Shown: piece by piece, positions 1-6,234 of the stretch | How positions within the stretch are numbered: position 1 is the first letter of the stretch | Layout of the letters: every line of letters starts with the position of its first letter | Origin: Paracoccaceae bacterium | GTDB taxonomy: Bacteria; Pseudomonadota; Alphaproteobacteria; Rhodobacterales; Rhodobacteraceae | Direction: 5' to 3' | Length of the DNA stretch: 6,536 bases | Assembly: GCA_024742655.1 (NCBI GenBank) | Contig: JANSYB010000134.1 | Coordinates: 1-6,536 of the forward strand | Notes under the pieces: generated by a model | What the model saw: only the letters and a program-made list of their open reading frames with translations | Told to the model about the DNA's origin: nothing | The model's database searches: none | Position numbers and translations under genes: made by a program

Positions 1-354
1 CGCGCCCGCGGTCACCACGACCTGCGCATCACCGGGCTGCCAGTCTTCCATCGCGGCGATGACGATCGGGGCCACATTGTCATTCGCTTCTTCGACAAAG
101 GCGACGCGCTGTCCGGGAAAGAACCCCTGCGCCTTGATCGCGTCGCCCAGCATCGCGGGATCCTTGCGCAGCTCCGCCGCCGGGATGCGGGTCAGGCGCA
201 TCTCTTCCTCGCCCGCGGGGCCGATCAACGCGGCGATCACCTCCTGCCGGCGCAGGGCCACGCGCATCCCGTCCTGTCCGTAGATCAGAAGGCCGGCCTT
301 GTCCGGATCAGGCTTGGCGAAATAGGCCGCGGCGTCGCGCGAAGAGAGTTTCAT
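1..354 (-). CDS. holA: DNA polymerase III delta subunit, N-terminal part (3' end outside window)
   Basis: The delta subunit is the clamp-loader component that opens the beta sliding clamp during chromosome replication. The visible 118 codons start at an ATG (354-352) and read [20 protein letters not shown], followed by the stretch LLIYGQDGMRVALRRQEV (about residues 22-39), typical of the delta N-terminal AAA+-like fold with its degenerate nucleotide-binding region. GFFPGQRVAFVEEANDN (about residues 77-93) matches the next conserved strand. The reading frame stays open to the window edge, so roughly two thirds of the protein is missing from view. The start codon overlaps the lptE stop codon in an ATGA, implying translational coupling as the third gene of a leuS-lptE-holA operon. 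The identification rests on the N-terminal motifs plus the characteristic position after lptE. Confidence 0.88.
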   Translation of the reverse strand, partial: MKLSSRDAAAYFAKPDPDKAGLLIYGQDGMRVALRRQEVIAALIGPAGEEEMRLTRIPAAELRKDPAMLGDAIKAQGFFPGQRVAFVEEANDNVAPIVIAAMEDWQPGDAQVVVTAGA

Positions 355-842
355 TCCGGCAGGCTGGCCGAGGCGGCCGTCAGGCGTGTGACGATCTGCT
401 CGGCCAGGATGGTCATCAGCCGCGCCTCGGCGTCACGCTCGGCGGCCTGTGTCGCCACGGTCGAGCCAGAGGCCGAATAGCCGGTAAAACTGTCGGCCTT
501 GCCCGACAGCAGGACCGCACCGCTTTGCAGATCGCGCAGGGCATAGGTGACCGTGCCAAGAATGTTGTAGCGGGTCGTGACGTTGTTGGCCGAAATGGCG
601 ATCGCCTCCTGGGTCAGTGCGATCGAATAACTCAGACCGTAACGCCCGGGCGACCCGCGCCCGAGGCGCTCCTCGATATAACGGGTCAACAGGTAGGAGG
701 GCCGTCCCGTCGGGGCATCGACAAGGATCGTGTTCTGCAGGCGGGTCGCGGCGCCGGACGGCCCGTAGGCGGGCGCAAACCCGCATCCAGCCAGCGCAGC
801 GGCCGAACTCAGCAGAAAGACGCGGCGGTTAAATGACGACAT
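351..842 (-). CDS. lptE: LPS-assembly lipoprotein LptE
   Basis: LptE is the outer-membrane lipoprotein that plugs the LptD barrel and helps insert lipopolysaccharide into the outer leaflet. The 163-residue product starts with a lipoprotein signal: positively charged NRR (5-7), a hydrophobic segment, and a lipobox L17-A18-G19-C20. The sequence after the lipobox, CGFAPAYG (20-27), is the usual start of mature alphaproteobacterial LptE. The C-terminal [18 protein letters not shown] (about 137-154) is a typical amphipathic end helix. The length is normal for the family. The ATG at 842-840 lies inside the end of leuS (14-nt overlap), with GGA 6 nt upstream as a weak ribosome-binding site. Its stop overlaps the holA start. 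The signal peptide also has a twin-arginine-like NRRVFLL, so Tat export is conceivable. Function is inferred from family and gene order; essentiality is not visible. Confidence 0.9.
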   Translation of the reverse strand: MSSFNRRVFLLSSAAALAGCGFAPAYGPSGAATRLQNTILVDAPTGRPSYLLTRYIEERLGRGSPGRYGLSYSIALTQEAIAISANNVTTRYNILGTVTYALRDLQSGAVLLSGKADSFTGYSASGSTVATQAAERDAEARLMTILAEQIVTRLTAASASLPE

Positions 843-3438
843 TCACGATCCGACCGGGGACGACGATGACCTTCTTGGGCTGGGCCCCATCCAGCGACCT
901 GATGACAGCATCGTTGGCCAGCGCGACTTTTTCAACCTCTGCCTTGTCCATATCCTTGGGTACGCTGATTTCGGCGCGGCGTTTACCGTTGATCTGGATG
1001 GGCAGTGTCACCGTATCCTCGATCAGCATGGCGGCATCCGCCTCCGGCCAGGGGGCCTCGGCGACCAGACCCTCGCCACCCAGCATGGTCCAGATTTCCT
1101 CGGACAGGTGCGGGGTCATCGGCGACATGAGTTGCGCCAGAACCCGCATGGCACGCCACTGCACGGAGGCCGCGGCGCTCGATTTCGAAAGCTGGTTGAA
1201 AAAGGCGTAAAGCTTGGCGATGGCAGCGTTGAAGCCGAAGCTTTCAACACCCTTGGTGACCTCGTCGATGGTCTTGTGCATCGCGCGCATCAGCTCGTCA
1301 TCCATGGCGTTGATGCCAAGCTCGTAGCTGTCCATGATCTCCTGCAGGGACTGATCGAGATCCTTGACCCCCTCGTCACGCATGTCGGCCAGGTCGCGCG
1401 CCTTGCGCCAGACCCGCGACAGGAACTTGTGCGCGGCCTCGGCGCCCGCGGCGGTCCATTCCACGTCGCGTTCCGGCGGGCTGTCGGACAGAACGAACCA
1501 GCGCGCGGTATCGGCGCCATAGGCCTCGATGATGTTCACGGGGTCGACGACGTTCTTTTTCGACTTCGACATCTTGGCCGACGGGATGATCTCGACCGCC
1601 TCGCCGGTGGCCTTCAGGCGACCCTCCTCGACATCCTCGGGCAGGTGATAGACCGGGCGGCCGTTGGCATCGCGGGTCTGGTAGATCTCATGCGTCACCA
1701 TCCCTTGAGTGAAAAGCGCATCGAAAGGCTCGCACGCCTTCTTGGGCAGGTGGCCGCAGATATGCATCGCGCGGGCAAAGAAGCGCGAATAAAGCAGGTG
1801 CAGGATCGCGTGTTCGATCCCGCCGATATACTGGTCGACATTCATCCAGTATTCGGCCTCTTCCATAACCGTGGGCGTCGTGGCGCGCGGCGCGGTAAAG
1901 CGGGCGTAGTACCAGGAGCTGTCCACGAACGTGTCCATCGTGTCGGTCTCGCGCTGTGCGGGCTGGCCACAGGCGGGACAAGTGCAATCGCGCCATGTCG
2001 GATGCCGGTCCAGCGGGTTACCCGGCGTCGCAAAATCAATCGGCGTGCCGCCCTCGTCATACGGCAGCTCAACGGGCAGGTTCTCTTTCTTTTCGGGCAC
2101 CACGCCGCAGGCGTCGCAATGCACGACCGGAATGGGACAGCCCCAGTAGCGTTGCCGCGAAAGGCCCCAGTCGCGCAGGCGATACTTGGTCACGCCGGTG
2201 CCCCAGCCGGCGTTTTCGGCAAAATCGATGGTGGCGTCGATCGCCTCCTGGCCCGTTGCCTCATCGATCCCGGTGAAATGATCGACCCATTTCACCTTGT
2301 CGGTCTTGGGCGGCACGAAGGCCTCGGTGCCCACGGGTTGCGGATCTTGGAGCGCGAAGAACGTGTCGATCACCGGCAAATCGTATTTCCGGCAGAAATC
2401 AAGGTCACGCTGGTCATGTGCCGGACAGGCGAAAATCGCCCCGGTGCCGTAATCCATCAGGATGAAATTCGCGATCCAGACCGGCAGTTCCCACTCGGGG
2501 TTCAGCGGATGCCTGACCTTGATGCCAGTGTCAAATCCCAGCTTTTCGGCCTTTTCCAGCGCCTCCTCGGTGGTGCCGCCCTTGGCGCACTCGGCACGGA
2601 AGACGGCCACCTCGGGGTTGCTCTCGGCCAGTTCCTTGGCCAGCGGGTGATCGGGCGAGATACCCACGAAGCTGGCCCCCATCAGCGTGTCGGGCCGGGT
2701 GGTGTAGACCTCGATCGGGTCACCGTCATCCGTACGCTCGAAGCTGAATTGCAAACCGCGGCTCTTGCCGATCCAGTTCTCCTGCATCAGGCGCACCTTG
2801 GCGGGCCAGTCATCCAGCGTATCCAGCGCCTCCAGCAGTTCTTCGGAGAAATCGGAAATCTTGAAGAACCACTGGGTCAGCTCGCGCCGTTCAACCTCAG
2901 CGCCCGAGCGCCAGCCCTTGCCGTCGATCACCTGTTCGTTGGCCAGAACCGTCATGTCGACCGGATCCCAATTCACCACCGCGTTCTTGCGATAGACCAG
3001 CCCCTTGTCGAGGAAATCCAGAAACAGCGCCTGCTGCTGGCCATAGTATTCCGGATCGCAGGTGGCGAATTCACGGCTCCAGTCGATGGACAGGCCCAGG
3101 GGTTTCATCTGGCCGCGCATGTCGTCGATATTGCCGTAGGTCCAGTCCTTGGGGTGCCCGCCCGATGCCATCGCCGCGTTCTCGGCCGGCATGCCGAACG
3201 CGTCCCAGCCCATCGGATGCAGCACATTGTGACCCGTCGACAGCTTGTAGCGCGCGATCACGTCACCCATCGTGTAGTTGCGCACATGCCCCATGTGGAT
3301 GCGCCCAGACGGATAGGGAAACATTTCAAGCACATAATACTTGGGTTTGTTCTTGGACCGTTTCGCCCGGAAAATCCCGGCGTCATCCCAGGCCTGTTGC
3401 CATCTGGCTTCGATTTCGGCGGCGGTATAGCGCGACAT
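829..3438 (-). CDS. leuS: Leucyl-tRNA synthetase (bacterial type)
   Basis: This cytoplasmic class I synthetase charges tRNA-Leu with leucine using ATP and hydrolyses mischarged products. The 869-residue protein is complete, close to the 860 residues of E. coli LeuRS. The HIGH-type motif is HMGH at 48-51. The CP1 editing domain contains the threonine-rich TTRPDT at 246-251 and the HDQRD element with Asp345, both needed for editing in characterised homologues. A Cys4 zinc site is visible at C441, C444, C487 and C490. The KMSKS motif is at 622-626, followed by the anticodon-binding helical domain and a normal C-terminal domain ending in RIVNVVI. The usual cysteines of the first zinc knuckle (near 158-178) are absent. 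The ATG at 3438 gives the expected [15 protein letters not shown]-terminus; AAGGG lies 12 nt upstream. It is the first gene of the leuS-lptE-holA operon. Confidence 0.98.
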   Translation of the reverse strand: MSRYTAAEIEARWQQAWDDAGIFRAKRSKNKPKYYVLEMFPYPSGRIHMGHVRNYTMGDVIARYKLSTGHNVLHPMGWDAFGMPAENAAMASGGHPKDWTYGNIDDMRGQMKPLGLSIDWSREFATCDPEYYGQQQALFLDFLDKGLVYRKNAVVNWDPVDMTVLANEQVIDGKGWRSGAEVERRELTQWFFKISDFSEELLEALDTLDDWPAKVRLMQENWIGKSRGLQFSFERTDDGDPIEVYTTRPDTLMGASFVGISPDHPLAKELAESNPEVAVFRAECAKGGTTEEALEKAEKLGFDTGIKVRHPLNPEWELPVWIANFILMDYGTGAIFACPAHDQRDLDFCRKYDLPVIDTFFALQDPQPVGTEAFVPPKTDKVKWVDHFTGIDEATGQEAIDATIDFAENAGWGTGVTKYRLRDWGLSRQRYWGCPIPVVHCDACGVVPEKKENLPVELPYDEGGTPIDFATPGNPLDRHPTWRDCTCPACGQPAQRETDTMDTFVDSSWYYARFTAPRATTPTVMEEAEYWMNVDQYIGGIEHAILHLLYSRFFARAMHICGHLPKKACEPFDALFTQGMVTHEIYQTRDANGRPVYHLPEDVEEGRLKATGEAVEIIPSAKMSKSKKNVVDPVNIIEAYGADTARWFVLSDSPPERDVEWTAAGAEAAHKFLSRVWRKARDLADMRDEGVKDLDQSLQEIMDSYELGINAMDDELMRAMHKTIDEVTKGVESFGFNAAIAKLYAFFNQLSKSSAAASVQWRAMRVLAQLMSPMTPHLSEEIWTMLGGEGLVAEAPWPEADAAMLIEDTVTLPIQINGKRRAEISVPKDMDKAEVEKVALANDAVIRSLDGAQPKKVIVVPGRIVNVVI

Positions 3439-3477
3439 TTGCGGGCTTATCCCTTGGCTGATCCCTGTTCGCTAAGC

Positions 3478-3506
3478 GTGATAGGCGCATGGGCGCGCCG
3501 GGTCCA
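3478..3506 (-). promoter_or_regulatory. Candidate sigma70-type promoter of leuS-lptE-holA
   Basis: On the minus strand, a -35-like TGGACC (3506-3501, four of six consensus bases) and a -10-like TATCAC (3483-3478, four of six) are separated by 17 nt. Transcription would begin near 3471, leaving a leader of about 33 nt before leuS. No leader-peptide ORF, T-box or attenuator is seen in this short leader. This is a motif-only prediction. Confidence 0.35.
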
Positions 3507-3532
3507 GTGTCGCGGGCCAAAAATGCGGGGCT

Positions 3533-3560
3533 TTGCAGGATTCAGAGCGCCCGCTATAAC
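3533..3560 (+). promoter_or_regulatory. Candidate sigma70-type promoter of the glycosyltransferase gene
   Basis: A -10-like TATAAC (3555-3560, five of six consensus bases) lies 16 nt after a -35-like TTGCAG (3533-3538), or 17 nt after the overlapping TTTGCA. Predicted start is near 3567, giving a leader of about 24 nt. It lies in the same 152-nt divergent region as the leuS promoter candidate but does not overlap it. The ribosome-binding site before 3591 is weak (GGGCAGAG at 3578-3585). Confidence 0.45.
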
Positions 3561-3590
3561 CACCGGCAAACGCATCGGGCAGAGCATTCC

Positions 3591-4838
3591 ATGAAAATCC
3601 TGTTTATCCACCAGAACTTTCCGGGCCAGTACAAGCACCTCGCGCCGCTGCTGGCCAGCCGCGGGCATGACTGTCTTGCCCTGACCCTGCGGGTCAAGAA
3701 GCCGGCAGACTGGAAAGGCGTGAAAATCATCCCCTACACGCTGCCCGAGCGCAAAGGCCAGAGCCTGCATCCCTGGCTGATCGACCTCGATACCAAGGTG
3801 ACGCGCGGCGAGGCCTGTTACCGGGCCGCGCGGGCGCTGAAGGAAAAGGGATACACCCCCGACCTGATCCTCGCGCATCCCGGCTGGGGCGAGTCGCTGT
3901 TTCTCGGCGATGTCTGGCCGGAGGCGAAAATCGCCCTCTACTGTGAGCTCTATCACCTGTCGGATTACCCGCACCTGAACTTCGATCCCGAATTCGACAA
4001 GTCGGATCACGGGCTGCAAACGCTGCGCATTCGGATGAAGAACGTCAACAACCACCTGCATTTTCCCCATGCCCATGCCGGAATCAGCCCGACGCGTTTC
4101 CAGGCCGACACCTTTCCGGGCGAGTTCCGCGACAAGATCACCGTCAGCCATGACGGCATCGACACGATAACCGCCTGCCCGATGCCCGATGTGCGGCTGC
4201 AGATCGGGGACAGCGTCGACGTGACCCGCAAGGACGAGGTCATCACCTTCATCAACCGCAATCTCGAGCCCTATCGCGGCTACCACGTCTTCATGCGCGC
4301 CCTGCCCCGGCTTCTGCGCGAGCGGCCGAACGCCAAGGTCCTGATCGTCGGCGGCGACGAGGTCAGCTATGGCGCGGCCCCGCCCAAAGGCCAGACATGG
4401 AAACAGATTTTCATCGACGAGGTGCGCAGCCAGATCCCCGACACGGATTGGGCCCGCGTCCATTTCCTCGGCCGGATACCCTACGACCAGTTCATGCGGC
4501 TGTTGCAGGTCAGCCGGGTGCATGTCTACCTGACATACCCCTTCGTGCTGAGCTGGTCCTTGATGGAGGCGATGTCCTGCGAGGCGGCCATCGTGGCCAG
4601 CAACACGGCGCCTGTGCGCGAGGTGATTCGCCACGGGGAAACCGGCCGGCTTGTCGATTTCTTCGATGGGGAGGCGCTTGTCGCCGAGGTCTGCGACCTG
4701 CTGGAAGACGACGAGGCGCGCCGGGAACTGGGCCGGGCGTCACGCAGGCTGATGCTGGAAAAATACGACCTCAACACCATCTGCCTGCCACGGCAACTGA
4801 ACTGGGTATCGTCCGTTATGGGTGGGGCAAAGGTCTGA
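3591..4838 (+). CDS. GT4-type (GT-B fold) glycosyltransferase
   Basis: This is a predicted cytoplasmic or membrane-associated transferase moving a sugar from a nucleotide-sugar donor to an unknown acceptor, probably in surface polysaccharide synthesis. The 415-residue protein starts MKILFIHQNFPGQYKHLAP, the hallmark of the Glyco_trans_4_3-type N-terminal domain (about 1-190, with HPGWGES at 96-102 and SHDGIDT at 186-192). A Glycos_transf_1-type C-terminal domain follows: NRNLEPYRGYH (222-232), VLIVGGDE (250-257), HFLGR (291-295) and LMEAM (324-328). The first Glu of the canonical EX7E motif is Phe318, while Glu326 is kept. No signal peptide or membrane helix is seen. An upstream ATG at 3489 would add 34 residues without family resemblance and would precede the predicted promoter, so ATG 3591 is preferred. 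The gene is alone on its strand between leuS and DUF3576, with no sugar-metabolism neighbours, so substrate cannot be assigned. Confidence 0.9.
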   Translation: MKILFIHQNFPGQYKHLAPLLASRGHDCLALTLRVKKPADWKGVKIIPYTLPERKGQSLHPWLIDLDTKVTRGEACYRAARALKEKGYTPDLILAHPGWGESLFLGDVWPEAKIALYCELYHLSDYPHLNFDPEFDKSDHGLQTLRIRMKNVNNHLHFPHAHAGISPTRFQADTFPGEFRDKITVSHDGIDTITACPMPDVRLQIGDSVDVTRKDEVITFINRNLEPYRGYHVFMRALPRLLRERPNAKVLIVGGDEVSYGAAPPKGQTWKQIFIDEVRSQIPDTDWARVHFLGRIPYDQFMRLLQVSRVHVYLTYPFVLSWSLMEAMSCEAAIVASNTAPVREVIRHGETGRLVDFFDGEALVAEVCDLLEDDEARRELGRASRRLMLEKYDLNTICLPRQLNWVSSVMGGAKV

Positions 4839-4844
4839 CGCGGA

Positions 4845-5333
4845 TCAGAAGCGCTGCGCCTCGCTGCGCAATTGCCGCGCCCGCGCCAGGATCGCATCCT
4901 CCACCGCACGCTGCGTTCCCGCCGCGACCGGGCCACCCTGAGTTTGCAGGGCCACCTTGAGGGACCGGGCGTCAAGCGCGGGATCGCTGATCAGAATCGT
5001 GGCCCGATAGGCGCTTCCACCGCCCGGCGGCCGGCCAAAACCCGTCGTGATGACGCCGGTGAACGGGTCGGCACTCTGCACCGGCAGAAAATCCAGAACC
5101 TGAAGCGATGCCGTCCACAGGAAACGGTTCACCTTGACCCCCGCAGAGCCATCACCGCGGAACGCGTCGAATAGGCTTGTGCCGCTTTGTACGCCGCCAT
5201 AGGTCGCATTGGGACCCGTTTCCACCTTGTAGGCGTCGGGATCGAGGCGGGCATTCTCGAACGCACCACAAGATGCCAGGAGGGCAACGCCGGCCAGCAG
5301 CATGCCGGCAGTCTTGATACGGATGAGGGTCAT
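4845..5333 (-). CDS. DUF3576 family lipoprotein
   Basis: A 162-residue predicted lipoprotein of unknown function. The N-terminus has basic residues (R5, K7), a hydrophobic core (MLLAGVALLA) and a lipobox L19-A20-S21-C22, so the mature protein should be lipid-anchored in the envelope. The body contains VNRFLWTASLQVLDFLPVQS followed by DPFTGVITTGF, which I recognise as the DUF3576 core, then a YRATILISDPALDARSLKV strand-rich segment and a charged helical C-terminus. The ATG at 5333 gives a proper signal peptide; the nearest Shine-Dalgarno candidate is a weak GGA about 8-10 nt upstream. It converges on the glycosyltransferase with only 6 nt between the two stop codons. In related genomes, as I recall, this family sits directly upstream of leuS; here the glycosyltransferase separates them. 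No function should be assumed from that linkage. Confidence 0.85.
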   Translation of the reverse strand: MTLIRIKTAGMLLAGVALLASCGAFENARLDPDAYKVETGPNATYGGVQSGTSLFDAFRGDGSAGVKVNRFLWTASLQVLDFLPVQSADPFTGVITTGFGRPPGGGSAYRATILISDPALDARSLKVALQTQGGPVAAGTQRAVEDAILARARQLRSEAQRF

Positions 5334-5360
5334 ACTAACGTCCGTTGCTGTTTCCCTACC

Positions 5361-5389
5361 CTACTATCCAACCGCGCAGACCGGAGCAA
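5361..5389 (-). promoter_or_regulatory. Candidate promoter of the DUF3576 gene
   Basis: On the minus strand TTGCTC (5389-5384) and TAGTAG (5366-5361) are separated by 17 nt, each matching three of six consensus bases. The implied start near 5354 would leave a leader of about 20 nt before the ATG at 5333. This is a weak motif-only prediction. Confidence 0.25.
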
Positions 5390-5451
5390 GGTGTTTACCT
5401 CGATGTCGCGCGACACTGTGCCTTGCGGGCCTTGTCCCCGTGCGTGCGGCT

Positions 5452-5481
5452 GTGGCACACAGCACCCGTACTGTGTGGCAC
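5452..5481 (+). promoter_or_regulatory. Imperfect inverted repeat just upstream of the yggS ribosome-binding site
   Basis: The arms 5452-5462 (GTGGCACACAG) and 5471-5481 (CTGTGTGGCAC) pair at 10 of 11 positions, with one G-G mismatch (5455/5478) and an 8-nt loop. The innermost 7 bp are perfect. The structure stops 1 nt before AAAGGGA (5483-5489), the Shine-Dalgarno sequence of the next gene. It could be an RNA stem affecting translation or a DNA operator with dyad symmetry. TGTGGCAC also occurs as a direct repeat at 5451-5458 and 5474-5481. The function is unknown. Confidence 0.45.
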
Positions 5482-5494
5482 GAAAGGGACCCGC

Positions 5495-6148
5495 GTGTGC
5501 CTGCAAGAGATCCGTGAAAAAATTCGCATGGCCGAAGCCGAGGCAGGCCGACCGGCAGGGTCGGTCACCCTGATCGCCGTGTCCAAGGTACAACCAGACG
5601 CCCGGATCGAGTCGGTCCTGGAACAGGGGCACCGGGTTTTCGGCGAAAACCGCGTACAGGAGGCCGCCGGGAAATGGCCCGGGTTCCGAGACCGGTTCGA
5701 GGGCGTGGAACTGCATTTGATCGGACCGCTGCAGACCAACAAGGCACGTCAGGCCTTCGGTCTTTTCGACACGATCCACTCGGTCGACCGCCCGAAACTG
5801 GCCAAGACGATTGCGCGCCTGTCCCAGGAGGAGGGGCATTGCCCGTCTCTGTTCATTCAGGTCAATACCGGCGAGGAAGAGCAAAAGGCGGGCATCCTGC
5901 CGGCCGATGCCGATGCGTTCGTCGCGCAGTGCCGTGCCCTCGAGCTGCCAGTGCAGGGTCTGATGTGCATCCCGCCCGCCCAGGAAGAGGCCAGCCTGCA
6001 CTTCGCGCTTCTGGCCAAGATCGCGGAGCGCAACGGCCTGACGGACCTGTCCATGGGCATGAGCGGTGATTTCGAAAAGGCGATTTCGTTCGGCGCGACC
6101 CATGTTCGTATCGGCAGCGCGATTTTCGGAGCGCGCGCACATGATTGA
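5495..6148 (+). CDS. yggS: YggS/PROSC-type pyridoxal-phosphate homeostasis protein
   Basis: Proteins of this family bind pyridoxal 5'-phosphate in a TIM-barrel fold resembling the alanine racemase N-domain and balance cellular vitamin B6 and amino/keto-acid pools; no catalytic reaction is firmly assigned. The visible signatures are LIAVSKVQP with the PLP-binding lysine at K31, FGENRVQEAAGKWP (49-62), HLIGPLQTNKAR (74-85), VNTGEE, and the C-terminal SMGMSGDFEKAI...RIGSAIFG (186-212) that closes the phosphate-binding site. GTG 5495 is chosen as start because AAAGGGA lies 5 nt upstream and the resulting 217-residue protein begins at the family's usual point (LQEIREKIRMAEAEAG). An in-frame ATG at 5345 would add 50 residues with no family resemblance and would run through the divergent promoter region. 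A hairpin directly upstream of the ribosome-binding site may influence expression. It is divergent from DUF3576 and convergent with the L,D-transpeptidase gene. Confidence 0.93.
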   Translation: MCLQEIREKIRMAEAEAGRPAGSVTLIAVSKVQPDARIESVLEQGHRVFGENRVQEAAGKWPGFRDRFEGVELHLIGPLQTNKARQAFGLFDTIHSVDRPKLAKTIARLSQEEGHCPSLFIQVNTGEEEQKAGILPADADAFVAQCRALELPVQGLMCIPPAQEEASLHFALLAKIAERNGLTDLSMGMSGDFEKAISFGATHVRIGSAIFGARAHD

Positions 6149-6150
6149 GT

Positions 6151-6164
6151 TTCGTCATGACGAA
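6151..6164. repeat. 14-bp perfect palindrome after yggS stop
   Basis: TTCGTCATGACGAA is a perfect palindrome without spacer, starting 3 nt after the last base of the yggS stop codon. A palindrome this long is only mildly surprising in 6.5 kb. It has no loop and so is a poor terminator; a protein-binding site is possible but unsupported. Confidence 0.3.
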
Positions 6165-6185
6165 CAATCAGAACGCGTGGCCTGC

Positions 6186-6210
6186 GCAAAAGCTTTGTGA
6201 AAGCTTTTGC
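6186..6210. terminator. Perfect hairpin 1 (possible bidirectional terminator) after yggS
   Basis: The arms 6186-6196 and 6200-6210 are perfectly complementary over 11 bp (core CAAAAGCTTT / AAAGCTTTTG) and enclose the 3-nt loop GTG. It starts 38 nt after the yggS stop codon. No uninterrupted U-tract follows on either strand, so an intrinsic terminator role is plausible from position but not classical in form. It shares base 6210 with hairpin 2. Confidence 0.55.
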
Positions 6211-6234
6211 CAAATCCTTTCACAAAGGATTTGG
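6210..6234. terminator. Perfect hairpin 2 overlapping the L,D-transpeptidase stop
   Basis: The arms 6210-6220 (CCAAATCCTTT) and 6224-6234 (AAAGGATTTGG) are perfectly complementary over 11 bp with the 3-nt loop CAC. On the minus strand the hairpin contains the final codons of the L,D-transpeptidase gene, and the TGA stop (6222-6220) covers two loop bases and the first base of a stem arm. The loop is complementary to that of hairpin 1. Position between two convergent genes suggests two-way termination, but there is no U-tract after the stem on either strand. Confidence 0.55.

Noticed and set aside
59..283. 74-codon plus-strand frame antisense to holA
   Set aside because: It is opposite a clear holA coding frame, low-complexity Arg/Ser/Pro-rich, and has no ribosome-binding site of note.
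3489..3590. 34-residue N-terminal extension of the glycosyltransferase from the upstream ATG
   Set aside because: The family N-terminus MKILFIHQNF begins exactly at 3591, and the extension would include the predicted -10 box at 3555-3560.
3439..3590. Possible leader attenuator, T-box or small RNA between leuS and the glycosyltransferase
   Set aside because: The leader is too short for a T-box. The only dyad noticed (CGCT-A-AGCG at 3470-3478) is tiny, and no leucine-rich leader peptide is present.
1108..3594. An 828-codon open frame on the plus strand, antisense to leuS, ending in an ATGA overlap with the glycosyltransferase start
   Set aside because: It lies almost wholly opposite leuS, whose catalytic and editing motifs are unmistakable. 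Its translation is rich in Arg, Gly and His and shows no recognisable domain. Long antisense frames are expected in GC-rich genomes with strong third-position bias.
3447..4634. A 395-codon open frame on the minus strand, antisense to the glycosyltransferase
   Set aside because: It is in mirror frame to a gene with clear domain motifs and shows no family resemblance of its own; it is a codon-bias shadow.
5345..5494. 50-residue N-terminal extension of YggS from the upstream ATG
   Set aside because: The extension has no family similarity and spans the divergent promoter region and the hairpin. GTG 5495 has a well-spaced AAAGGGA.
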